DNA from: an uncultured Oxalobacteraceae bacterium | GTDB taxonomy: Bacteria; Pseudomonadota; Gammaproteobacteria; Burkholderiales; Burkholderiaceae | DNA: 6,390 bases | Direction: 5' to 3' | Assembly: GCA_946479255.1 (NCBI GenBank) | Contig: CAMLFK010000281.1 | Coordinates: 1-6,390 of the forward strand | Shown here: in pieces, positions 1 through 5,870 of the stretch | Numbering within the stretch: the stretch's first letter is position 1 | Layout: each line of letters starts with the position of its first letter | Program-made: the position numbers and the translations under genes | Notes under the pieces: generated by a model | The model's database searches: none | What the model saw: the letters and a program-made list of their open reading frames with translations, nothing else | Told to the model about the DNA's origin: nothing

Positions 1-1
1 A

Positions 2-1045
2 TTACCAGATCGCCTTACCCGAAGCATCCTTCAGGTTGGTTTTCCACGAAGTGTTGATCAGCTTGATCACCGAATCCGGCAGTGGAACATAGTCCAGCTC
101 GGTAGCGGCAGCGTCGCCGTTAGCGAATGCCCAGTCGAAGAACTTCAGGGTTTCCTTGCCCTTGGCGGCATCGGCCTGGCTCTTGTGCATCAGGATGTAC
201 GACACGCCGGTGATCGGCCAGCTGTTCTTGCCAGCCTGGTCGGTCAGGACCACGCCGAAACCTGGCGCCTTGACCCAGTCAGCCGAAGCAGCGGCAGCCT
301 TGAAGTTTTCGTCGTCAGGCTGCAGGAACACGCCATCCTTGTTTTTCAGCTGGGTGTGCGCGATCTTGTTTTTCTTGGCATAGGCCCACTCGACATAGCC
401 GATCGCGCCCTTGATGCGCTGCACGTTGTTGGCAACGCCTTCGTTACCCTTGCCGCCCACGCCGGTGGCCCACTTGACGGCCGCATCGGCGCCAACCTTG
501 GTCTTCCACTCCGGGCTGACTTTCGACAGGTAGTCGGTGAACAGGAAGGTGGTGCCCGAACCGTCGGCGCGGTGCACGACGGTCACTTCGGTATCCGGCA
601 GCTTGACGCCTGGGTTCAGCGCGGCGATTTCCGACGCGTTCCACTTGGTGATCTTGCCGAGGAACAGGTCAGCCAGGACCGGACCGGTCAGCTTGAGCTG
701 GCCTGGGGCGATGCCGTCCAGGTTCACGATGGCAACCACACCGCCCATGATGGCAGGGAATTGCATCAGGCCGGCTTCGTCCAGCTCAGCGGCTGGCAGC
801 GGCTTGTCCGAGGCGCCGAAATCGACGGTCTTGGCCTTGATCTGCTTGATGCCGGCACCGGAGCCGATCGATTGATAGTTCAAGCCGTTACCGCTCGACT
901 TCTTGTACATCTCCGCCCATTTCGCATATACCGGATACGGGAAAGTCGCACCTGCGCCGGTAATATCGGCTGCGATCGAGGAGGACATCGCGGCCAGGGC
1001 GGAAACGCCTACGACGAGGGAAGCCAACAGCTGTTTCATACGCAT
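2..1045 (-). CDS. pstS: Phosphate ABC transporter substrate-binding protein PstS
   Basis: Periplasmic phosphate-binding protein that delivers inorganic phosphate to the PstCAB importer. In the family it also takes part in phosphate sensing through PhoU/PhoR. The 347-residue length is almost that of E. coli PstS. A signal peptide is visible: basic start (MRMK), hydrophobic core at residues 6-20, and a signal peptidase I site near residues 25-26. The mature part opens with GAGATFPYP (30-38). Phosphate-contacting motifs follow: GSGAG (61-65), DFGASD (75-80) and RADGSGT (159-165), matching the E. coli ligands Thr/Phe, Ser, Asp and Arg-x-Asp-x-Ser-Gly-Thr. The start at 1045 has AAGGA about 7 bases upstream (plus-strand 1052-1056). 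A second ATG two codons in (1039) is a possible alternative. The TAA stop is at 2-4, so the gene is complete. It diverges from ppk1 and has its own Pho box. pstC, pstA and pstB would be expected to the left, outside the window. Confidence 0.97.
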   Translation of the reverse strand: MRMKQLLASLVVGVSALAAMSSSIAADITGAGATFPYPVYAKWAEMYKKSSGNGLNYQSIGSGAGIKQIKAKTVDFGASDKPLPAAELDEAGLMQFPAIMGGVVAIVNLDGIAPGQLKLTGPVLADLFLGKITKWNASEIAALNPGVKLPDTEVTVVHRADGSGTTFLFTDYLSKVSPEWKTKVGADAAVKWATGVGGKGNEGVANNVQRIKGAIGYVEWAYAKKNKIAHTQLKNKDGVFLQPDDENFKAAAASADWVKAPGFGVVLTDQAGKNSWPITGVSYILMHKSQADAAKGKETLKFFDWAFANGDAAATELDYVPLPDSVIKLINTSWKTNLKDASGKAIW

Positions 1046-1085
1046 ATCAATTCCTTAGGGGTTAGACAACAAGTGAATGCTGCGC

Positions 1086-1119
1086 AGTCTACCGGGCAAT
1101 TATGACGTGATTATGACAA
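1086..1119 (-). promoter_or_regulatory. Pho box and -10 element of the pstS promoter
   Basis: Read on the minus strand, 1119 down to 1102 gives TTGTCAT-AATC-ACGTCAT. These are two 7-base repeats separated by 4 bases, close to the PhoB consensus CTGTCAT-N4-CTGTCAT. Ten bases further on is TAGACT (1091-1086), a 4/6 match to the sigma-70 -10 box, with no separate -35. That is the normal layout of PhoB-activated promoters, where PhoB takes the place of a -35. The predicted transcript would start near 1079 and leave a leader of about 33 bases before the pstS ATG. Seen: repeats and spacing. Known: PhoB site architecture. Inferred: activation under phosphate limitation. Confidence 0.75.
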
Positions 1120-1213
1120 TGCGCTTCGGGTATGAAATATGAGGGAATGCAGGCCTTTGCGGGGCATGATACCCTTTGCAAGCATTAAATCGATGTCACA
1201 CAAATAAGATTGC

Positions 1214-1247
1214 GTGTCATGTACGTGTCACAATAGACCGGTACACT
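1214..1247 (+). promoter_or_regulatory. Pho box and -10 element of the ppk1-sixA promoter
   Basis: On the plus strand, 1214-1231 reads GTGTCAT-GTAC-GTGTCAC, two 7-base GTGTCA[T/C] repeats with a 4-base spacer, the PhoB site geometry. After 10 bases comes TACACT (1242-1247), a 4/6 match to a -10 box. This is the same spacing as at the divergent pstS promoter. Transcription would start near 1254, about 38 bases before the chosen ppk1 ATG. A further single half-site, ATGTCAC, lies at 1193-1199, two helical turns (21 bases) upstream, and may hold an extra PhoB protomer. The remainder of the intergenic region (1120-1192) shows nothing I can name. Confidence 0.7.
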
Positions 1248-1291
1248 TTACGGAGAACAATATTAATCCTCCGCCAAGAATCAAACACCCA

Positions 1292-3376
1292 ATGAAAACG
1301 TTACCCACCGCAGAAATGAGCAAGGCTGCGATTTTCCTTGATCGGGAATTATCGCAACTGATGTTCAATCGCCGCGTCCTGGCCCAGGCCGAAGACGAGC
1401 GCATTCCCCTGCTAGAGCGGCTACGTTACCTATGTATCGTCAGCAATAACCTCGATGAATTTTTCGAAGTCCGCGTCGCCAGCCTGCTCGCCAAGGGCAA
1501 TCTGGCTGAAAATCCCCAGCTGGCCGCATCGCTGGCACGCGTTTGCACCGAATGTCATGAACTGGTTATCAAACAGTACGGCATATTAAATACCGAAGTC
1601 CTGCCGCAGCTGAACGCCGCCGGCGTGCACCTGGTGCGCCACACCGAACGCAACGAGGCGCAGCGGGCCTGGGTCAAGGAGTATTTCGAGCGCGAAGTGC
1701 GCCCCCTGCTCACCCCGATCGGCCTGGACCCTGCCCATCCTTTTCCCCAGGTGGTCAACAAGAGCCTGAACTTCATCGTCTCGCTGACCGGCAAGGACGC
1801 CTTCGGGCGCGGTTCGGCGATCGCCATCGTCAAGGCGCCGCGCGTACTGCCGCGCGTGATCCGGCTGCCGGACGAGCTCTCGCCGGACGGCGTGTCCTTC
1901 TGCCTGCTCTCATCGATCATCCACGCGCACATCGAAGACCTGTTCAGCGGCCGCGAAGTGATTGCCTATTCGCAATTCCGGGTGACCCGCGACAGCGACT
2001 TGTGGGTGGACGAGGAAGAAGTCAAGAACCTGCGCCAGGCGCTCAAGGGCGAACTGCAGGGGCGCCAGTTCGGCACCTCGGTGCGCCTGGAAGTAGCCAA
2101 GAACTGCCCGCCGGAACTGTCACAATTCCTGCTCGACCAGTTCGCGCTCGACCAGAGCCGCCTGTACGCGGTCGACGGCCCGGTCAACCTGGTCCGCCTG
2201 GCCGAGCTGATCGACCACGTCAAGATTGCTTCCATGCGCTTCCCGCCCTTTGTGCCGGGCATGCCGCAGAAGAACTCGAATGTTGATGTGTTCAAGCAGA
2301 TGCAGAAGCACGATATCCTCCTGCACCATCCCTTCCAGTCCTTCCAGACCGTGGTCGACTTCATCCACCTGGCGGCCAACGACCCGCAAGTGGTCGCGAT
2401 CAAGCAGACGATTTACCGTACCGGCATGCATTCGGACCTGATGGAAGCGCTGATGTCGGCCGCGCGCCATGGCAAGGAAGTGACCGTCATCCTGGAGCTG
2501 ATGGCGCGCTTCGATGAAGAAGCCAACATCAACTGGGCCGACAAGCTGGAGCAAGCCGGCGCGCAGGTGGTGTACGGCATCGTCGGCCTCAAGACCCACG
2601 CCAAGATGGCACTGGTGATCCGGCGCGAGGAAAGCGGCCTGCACTTCTACTCGCACCTGGGCACCGGCAACTATCACCTGACCACGACCCGCCTGTACAC
2701 CGACTTTGGCCTGTTGACCGCCAACCAGGCGATCGGCTCGGACGTCAACGAAGTGTTCCTGCACCTGACCAGCCTGACCAAGCCGAAAAAGCTCAATCAC
2801 CTGTGGCTGGCGCCGTTTGCCCTGCAAAACGAAATCATCAAGGCGATCCGCAATGAAGCCAAGATCGCCAAATCCGGTAAACCCGGGCGCATCATCATCA
2901 AGATGAATGCGCTGGTGGACGAGTCGGTGATCCGCGCCCTGTATGCCGCCTCGCACGACGGCGTCAAGATCGAGATCATCGTACGCGGCGCCTGCACCCT
3001 GCGTCCCGGCGTGCCGGGCCTGTCGGAAAACATCAAGGTGCGCTCGATCATCGGGCGCTTCCTGGAGCACAGCCGCATCTACTACTTCCGCAACGACCTG
3101 CAGCACGACGTCTACCTGTCCAGTGCGGACTGGATGAGCCGCAACCTGTTCCGCCGCATCGAGGTGGCTTTCCCCGTGCTCGACAAGGCACTCAAACGGC
3201 GCGTGATCACGGAAGGATTGAACCCCTACCTCAAAGATAACTCGAACGCCTGGGAACTGCAGCCGAATGGCCAATACCTGCGGCGCAAGAGCCGTGGCGC
3301 GCTGACCTTCTCGGCCCAGCGCCATCTGATGGACCTGCACGGCAGCACCGCGTCCGATCCGGTCCCACCAAGCTGA
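1292..3376 (+). CDS. ppk1: Polyphosphate kinase 1
   Basis: Ppk1 polymerises the gamma-phosphate of ATP into inorganic polyphosphate, reversibly, through a phosphohistidine intermediate. From ATG 1292 it has 694 residues, against 688 in E. coli. The N domain carries SNNLDEFFEVR with the ATP-contacting Asn at residue 53. The catalytic core carries the autophosphorylated His in KTHAKM (His436; His435 in E. coli), the HLGTGNYH motif just after it, and the second catalytic His in EHSRIYYF (His593; His592 in E. coli). The reading frame stays open upstream to GTG 1214, but that codon lies inside the Pho box and upstream of the predicted transcription start, so it is not used. ATG 1316 (686 residues) is the other reasonable start; neither ATG has a clear Shine-Dalgarno sequence. 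The TGA stop is 17 bases before sixA, so the two are co-transcribed. A Pho-type promoter precedes the gene. Confidence 0.97.
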   Translation: MKTLPTAEMSKAAIFLDRELSQLMFNRRVLAQAEDERIPLLERLRYLCIVSNNLDEFFEVRVASLLAKGNLAENPQLAASLARVCTECHELVIKQYGILNTEVLPQLNAAGVHLVRHTERNEAQRAWVKEYFEREVRPLLTPIGLDPAHPFPQVVNKSLNFIVSLTGKDAFGRGSAIAIVKAPRVLPRVIRLPDELSPDGVSFCLLSSIIHAHIEDLFSGREVIAYSQFRVTRDSDLWVDEEEVKNLRQALKGELQGRQFGTSVRLEVAKNCPPELSQFLLDQFALDQSRLYAVDGPVNLVRLAELIDHVKIASMRFPPFVPGMPQKNSNVDVFKQMQKHDILLHHPFQSFQTVVDFIHLAANDPQVVAIKQTIYRTGMHSDLMEALMSAARHGKEVTVILELMARFDEEANINWADKLEQAGAQVVYGIVGLKTHAKMALVIRREESGLHFYSHLGTGNYHLTTTRLYTDFGLLTANQAIGSDVNEVFLHLTSLTKPKKLNHLWLAPFALQNEIIKAIRNEAKIAKSGKPGRIIIKMNALVDESVIRALYAASHDGVKIEIIVRGACTLRPGVPGLSENIKVRSIIGRFLEHSRIYYFRNDLQHDVYLSSADWMSRNLFRRIEVAFPVLDKALKRRVITEGLNPYLKDNSNAWELQPNGQYLRRKSRGALTFSAQRHLMDLHGSTASDPVPPS

Positions 3377-3393
3377 ACCAGAAGGAGAACATT

Positions 3394-3861
3394 ATGGACC
3401 TCATCATTTGGCGGCATGCCGAGGCGGCCGACGCGGAAGCCGGCGAAGACGATCTGGAACGGGCCTTGACCGCCAAGGGCCAGAAGCAAGCCCGGCGCAT
3501 GGCCGAATGGCTGACCTCGCAGCTGCCGGACAGCTGCCGGGTGCTGGTGAGCCCGGCGGTGCGCACCCGCCAGACCGCCGATGCGCTGCAGCGCAAGTAC
3601 AAGATCGTGCCCGAACTGGCACCGGGCGCCGACACCGAGGACATCCTGCTGGCGGCCAACTGGCCCAACGCCAAGGAACCGGTGCTGGTGGTGGGGCACC
3701 AGCCGACCCTGGGCCAGGTGGCGGCGCTGCTGCTGTCGGGGCAGCCGCAGGACTGGCAGATCAAGAAAGGCGCGGCCTGGTGGATCGTGCGGCGCGATCC
3801 GCTCGACCCTTACAGCGTGTATTTGAAAGCGGTGCTGAGCCCGGAGATGATTATCAAGTAG
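3394..3861 (+). CDS. sixA: Phosphohistidine phosphatase SixA
   Basis: Small histidine-phosphatase-superfamily enzyme that removes phosphate from phosphohistidine. In E. coli SixA acts on the histidine phosphotransfer protein NPr of the nitrogen-related PTS, and was first described for the ArcB HPt domain. The protein has 155 residues (E. coli 161). Visible hallmarks are the nucleophile motif at the very N-terminus, RHAEA with Arg7-His8, the second arginine in SPAVRTRQTA (Arg57), and the second catalytic histidine in VVGHQPTLG (His102). The start at 3394 is fixed by a strong AAGGAG (3382-3387) 6 bases upstream. It lies 17 bases after ppk1 with no terminator between, so it should be expressed together with polyphosphate kinase. 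SixA beside ppk fits the histidine-phosphate chemistry of both, but no direct functional link can be read from sequence. The product is cytoplasmic. Confidence 0.93.
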   Translation: MDLIIWRHAEAADAEAGEDDLERALTAKGQKQARRMAEWLTSQLPDSCRVLVSPAVRTRQTADALQRKYKIVPELAPGADTEDILLAANWPNAKEPVLVVGHQPTLGQVAALLLSGQPQDWQIKKGAAWWIVRRDPLDPYSVYLKAVLSPEMIIK

Positions 3862-3874
3862 TGCCGCCTGCATC

Positions 3875-3902
3875 TTGAATTGCAGCCACAATCTGCTAGA
3901 TT
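3875..3902 (+). promoter_or_regulatory. Candidate sigma-70 promoter with extended -10 for the small ORF
   Basis: TTGAAT (3875-3880, 4/6 to TTGACA) is followed after 16 bases by TAGATT (3897-3902, 4/6 to TATAAT), directly preceded by TGC, which gives an extended -10. Transcription would start near 3909, 13 bases before the GGAGG at 3922. The -10 overlaps a perfect 6-base inverted repeat, CAATCT-GCT-AGATTG (3889-3903), which could be an operator or chance. The region lies just after the sixA stop, so the small ORF downstream could have its own transcript as well as read-through from ppk1-sixA. Confidence 0.4.
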
Positions 3903-3921
3903 GAAAGTATCACAATCAGAC

Positions 3922-3953
3922 GGAGGGATCGTCCTACCAACGATCGATCGATC
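3922..3953 (+). promoter_or_regulatory. Distant Shine-Dalgarno with intervening hairpin
   Basis: GGAGG at 3922-3926 is the best Shine-Dalgarno sequence in the area, but no ATG, GTG or TTG follows at normal distance; the next ATG is at 3954, 27 bases away. Between them GATCGT (3927-3932) can pair with ACGATC (3940-3945) around a 7-base loop. If that hairpin forms, the path from GGAGG to the ATG shrinks to the 8 bases 3946-3953, an ideal spacing. Hairpins that bridge a distant ribosome binding site are known from phage T4 gene 38. Here it is an inference. The 12-base palindrome GATCGATCGATC (3942-3953) could compete by forming other pairings. Confidence 0.4.
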
Positions 3954-4067
3954 ATGCTTGAGATTTTCTATATCGCCGCATTAAGCGGCGTAGCCGGCAT
4001 TTTGCTCTACCAGCTGGTGGAAAAACTGCAAAACGGTGGCGAACTGAACGACCATCATCATCCCTGA
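3954..4067 (+). CDS. Small ORF, possible single-pass membrane peptide, unknown function
   Basis: ATG 3954 to TGA 4067 encodes 37 residues. I do not recognise the product. Residues 4-22 form one uninterrupted hydrophobic stretch (IFYIAALSGVAG and on to LLYQLV) with small residues at 11, 12, 14 and 15, long enough for one membrane helix. The tail is polar and charged (EKLQ, then GELNDHHHP) and ends in three histidines. The start is unusual: the only good Shine-Dalgarno is 27 bases away and may be brought close by a hairpin. It follows sixA by 92 bases, has a candidate promoter, and ends 12 bases before a strong terminator, so it sits in a complete small transcription unit. About 58% of its codons end in G or C, lower than in the large neighbours, so coding is not proven. 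The alternative is an untranslated small RNA or a chance ORF. Confidence 0.5.
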   Translation: MLEIFYIAALSGVAGILLYQLVEKLQNGGELNDHHHP

Positions 4068-4079
4068 CCAGGTCAGGAG

Positions 4080-4121
4080 AACAAAAGCGGCGCAGCCTGA
4101 TCAGCTCGCCGCTTTTGTTTT
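4080..4121. terminator. Bidirectional intrinsic terminator between convergent genes
   Basis: The arms AACAAAAGCGGCG (4080-4092) and CGCCGCTTTTGTT (4107-4119) are perfectly complementary over 13 bases. The 14-base loop can add AGC/GCT pairing (4094-4096 with 4104-4106). The plus strand continues TTTTGTTTT and the minus strand reads TTTTGTT on the far side, so it can end transcription from both directions: ppk1-sixA and the small ORF from the left, and the GS-like gene from the right. It lies 12 bases after the small ORF stop and 18 bases past the GS-like stop codon. Confidence 0.9.
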
Positions 4122-4137
4122 GGCCGTGCCCGCACGG

Positions 4138-5514
4138 CTACACATGCAACAGCAAATGCTCGCGCTCCCACGGGCTGATCACGGTCATGAACTCCATGTG
4201 CTCCTGCTCCTTGATCGCCGCATACACATCGACGAATCGATCCCCCAGCACTTGGCGCAGGCGGTCTTCCGCGCGCAGCAAGCGCAGCGCTTCCGGCAAG
4301 CCGCGCGGCAGTTCGAATCCGCGCTGCTGCGCGCTGCCCCTCATCTCGGGCGCCGCTTCGATCTGCTCCGTCATGCCCAGGTAGCCGCACGCCAGGGTAA
4401 GCGCAATGGCCAGGTAAGGGTTGGCATCCGCGCCAATCAAGCGGTTTTCCACCTTGCGTTCGCGCGGGGCCAGCGCCGGCACGCGGAAACCCACGGTGCG
4501 GTTGTCCCTGCCCCACTGCACATTCACCGGCGCATTGGTGTCGCGCACCACGCGCCGGTAGGAATTCACATAAGGCGCGGCCAGCGCCATCCCGGCCGGC
4601 ATGTAACGCTGCAAGCCGCCGAGAAAATAGCCGAACAAGGCCGTCGCCTCGCCATCCGGCCCGCTGAACAGGTTGGACCCGGTCGCGCTGTCGCGCACGC
4701 CCTGGTGCAAATGCATGGCCGAGCCCGGCTCGCTCTCCATCGGCTTGGCCATGAAGGTGGCGTACATGCCATGCTTGAGCGCCGCCTCGCGCACCGTGCG
4801 CTTGAAGTAAAACAGGCTATCGGCCATAGTCAATGGCTCGCCCTGGACGAAATCGATGCCGACCTGCCCTGCCCCGATCTCGTGGATCAGGCTATCCACG
4901 CCCAGGCCCATCAGCTCGCAGTAGTCGTAGATATCCTCGAACAAGGGATCGAATTCATTGACCGCATCGATGCTGTAGATTTGCCGGCTGGTTTCGGCCC
5001 GGCCGCTGCGCCCAACCGGCGAAACGAGCGGGGAATTGGGATCGTGATTGGGCGCGGCCAGGTAAAACTCCATTTCCGGACCGATGCTGGGCGACCAGCC
5101 GCGTTCGGCATACAGGCGCAGCACGCGGCGCAGAACCGAGCGCGGCGCGAAATCGACTAGGCTGTCGTCGGAGAAATAGCAGTCGAGGATGACCTGCGCA
5201 GTGGGATCGTTCGCCCAAGGCACCACCGTCACCGTGGCCGGATCGGGCCGCAGCAGCATGTCGCGGTCGGTGGCGGAGATGGCGCGATAATACGCCAGGT
5301 CGTGCTCGGGAAAGTTGCCGGTCACCGTCATGCCGAGCACGGCCTCAGGCAGCCGCATGCCGCGCTCGCTGGTGAATTTGGTACGCGGCATGATCTTGCC
5401 GCGGCCGACGCCGGTCAGGTCCGGCACCAGGCACTCGATTTCAGTGATGCCGCGCCCGTTCAGCCAACGCTCCAGGTCAGCGAAACCGGCGTCACTACCG
5501 AACTCGGGTGTCAT
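4138..5514 (-). CDS. Glutamine synthetase family protein, gamma-glutamylpolyamine synthetase-like
   Basis: A 458-residue member of the glutamine synthetase fold. It probably joins glutamate to an amine with ATP, as PuuA and PauA do with putrescine and other polyamines. Visible motifs are GVGRGKIMP (35-43), PEMEFYL with Glu147 and Glu149, HEIGAGQ with Glu212, the MHLH histidines 268 and 270, NSYRR (317-321), DNRT with Arg339, and KVENR with Glu356 and Arg358. The C-terminal ISPWEREHLL is typical of the PuuA-like group. Features arguing against a true GlnA: the flap glutamate position is Asn327, the ammonium-site DGSS motif is absent, and the adenylylated tyrosine of NLYDLP is Phe400 in GFELP. 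Oddity: the expected third n1-metal glutamate after GQ appears as Gly219 (GQVGIDF). The start at 5514 has GGAG 7 bases upstream. The gene follows a PilZ gene by 23 bases on the same strand, so it is probably co-transcribed, and ends at the shared terminator. The substrate cannot be fixed from sequence. Confidence 0.9.
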   Translation of the reverse strand: MTPEFGSDAGFADLERWLNGRGITEIECLVPDLTGVGRGKIMPRTKFTSERGMRLPEAVLGMTVTGNFPEHDLAYYRAISATDRDMLLRPDPATVTVVPWANDPTAQVILDCYFSDDSLVDFAPRSVLRRVLRLYAERGWSPSIGPEMEFYLAAPNHDPNSPLVSPVGRSGRAETSRQIYSIDAVNEFDPLFEDIYDYCELMGLGVDSLIHEIGAGQVGIDFVQGEPLTMADSLFYFKRTVREAALKHGMYATFMAKPMESEPGSAMHLHQGVRDSATGSNLFSGPDGEATALFGYFLGGLQRYMPAGMALAAPYVNSYRRVVRDTNAPVNVQWGRDNRTVGFRVPALAPRERKVENRLIGADANPYLAIALTLACGYLGMTEQIEAAPEMRGSAQQRGFELPRGLPEALRLLRAEDRLRQVLGDRFVDVYAAIKEQEHMEFMTVISPWEREHLLLHV

Positions 5515-5537
5515 GACTTCACTCCATGGTTGGAACC

Positions 5538-5870
5538 CTAGCGGAGGAACTTCGCCAGCATGGTCATGCCGCCCAGGTCCAGATTAAGGAATTGTAGGCC
5601 GACCTTGAAATCATCGCCGCTCAGGATGCAGTAGGAGATCTTGGAGCGCACGTTAATCGGCGTGGATTTGCCATCGTAAAACAAGTCGAAGCTGACCATG
5701 ACATGGGTGCCCGGCTTGCATGGCTCGGGCACCGCCAGGCACATGCCGCTGGCGGCGATATCGACCGTGCGCGCCATCAGCGGCGCCATGCCGTCCGGCA
5801 CGATCTTCGCCTTGACCTTTAATACCTTGCGGGCCGATGCTCTCTGTTCGTTAAACACTGTTGCTTTCAT
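5538..5870 (-). CDS. PilZ domain-containing protein
   Basis: Single-domain PilZ protein, the fold that commonly binds cyclic di-GMP and controls motility, exopolysaccharide or enzyme partners. Numbering from ATG 5870 (110 residues), the RxxxR motif is RASAR (residues 10-14). The second motif, normally [D/N]xSxxG, is DIAASG (37-42), so its serine is replaced by alanine while Asp and Gly remain. The domain ends with a typical KVGLQFL strand. There is no signal peptide or membrane segment, so it should be cytoplasmic. The frame also allows ATG 5897 (119 residues), but a promoter with TATAAT at 5906-5911 would start transcription near 5899. That leaves no room for a ribosome binding site before 5897, while 5870 gets a leader of about 29 bases with a weak GAAG. 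Upstream it nearly abuts radA; downstream the GS-like gene begins after 23 bases. Binding of c-di-GMP is likely but weakened in certainty by the Ala substitution. Confidence 0.88.
   Translation of the reverse strand: MKATVFNEQRASARKVLKVKAKIVPDGMAPLMARTVDIAASGMCLAVPEPCKPGTHVMVSFDLFYDGKSTPINVRSKISYCILSGDDFKVGLQFLNLDLGGMTMLAKFLR

Noticed and set aside
185..1105. Long open frame opposite pstS (306 codons)
   Set aside because: It is the antisense shadow of pstS; the pstS frame carries a signal peptide and all phosphate-binding motifs, while this translation is rich in His/Arg/Gly with no recognisable domain.
1128..1174. Inverted repeat GGGTAT / ATACCC and direct repeat CCTTTGC in the pstS-ppk1 spacer
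   Set aside because: The arms are only 6-7 bases and far apart (36 bases between arms), expected by chance; no regulator site recognised.
1262..1264. ATT start codon for ppk1 with GGAG 6 bases upstream
   Set aside because: Spacing is good, but the predicted transcript begins near 1254, so the GGAG would lie at or before the 5' end; ATT starts are also very rare.
2120..3340. Long open frame opposite ppk1 (406 codons)
   Set aside because: High-GC antisense shadow of the conserved ppk1 catalytic region; no motif and no ribosome binding context.
3226..3891. Minus-strand frame opposite sixA and the ppk1 end (221 codons)
   Set aside because: Shadow of sixA, whose catalytic histidines and strong ribosome binding site settle the strand.
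3887..3917. Direct repeat CACAATC (3887-3893 and 3911-3917)
   Set aside because: A 7-base repeat 24 bases apart with no match to a known operator; too short to support a claim.
4123..4138. Hairpin GCCGTG-CCCG-CACGGC at the end of the GS-like gene
   Set aside because: Good stem, but no T-run follows on either strand; the adjacent 13-base-pair stem explains termination. At most it helps protect the 3' end.
4120..5160. Long plus-strand frame opposite the GS-like gene (346 codons)
   Set aside because: Antisense shadow; the minus-strand frame has the full set of glutamine synthetase motifs. This frame would also start inside the terminator.
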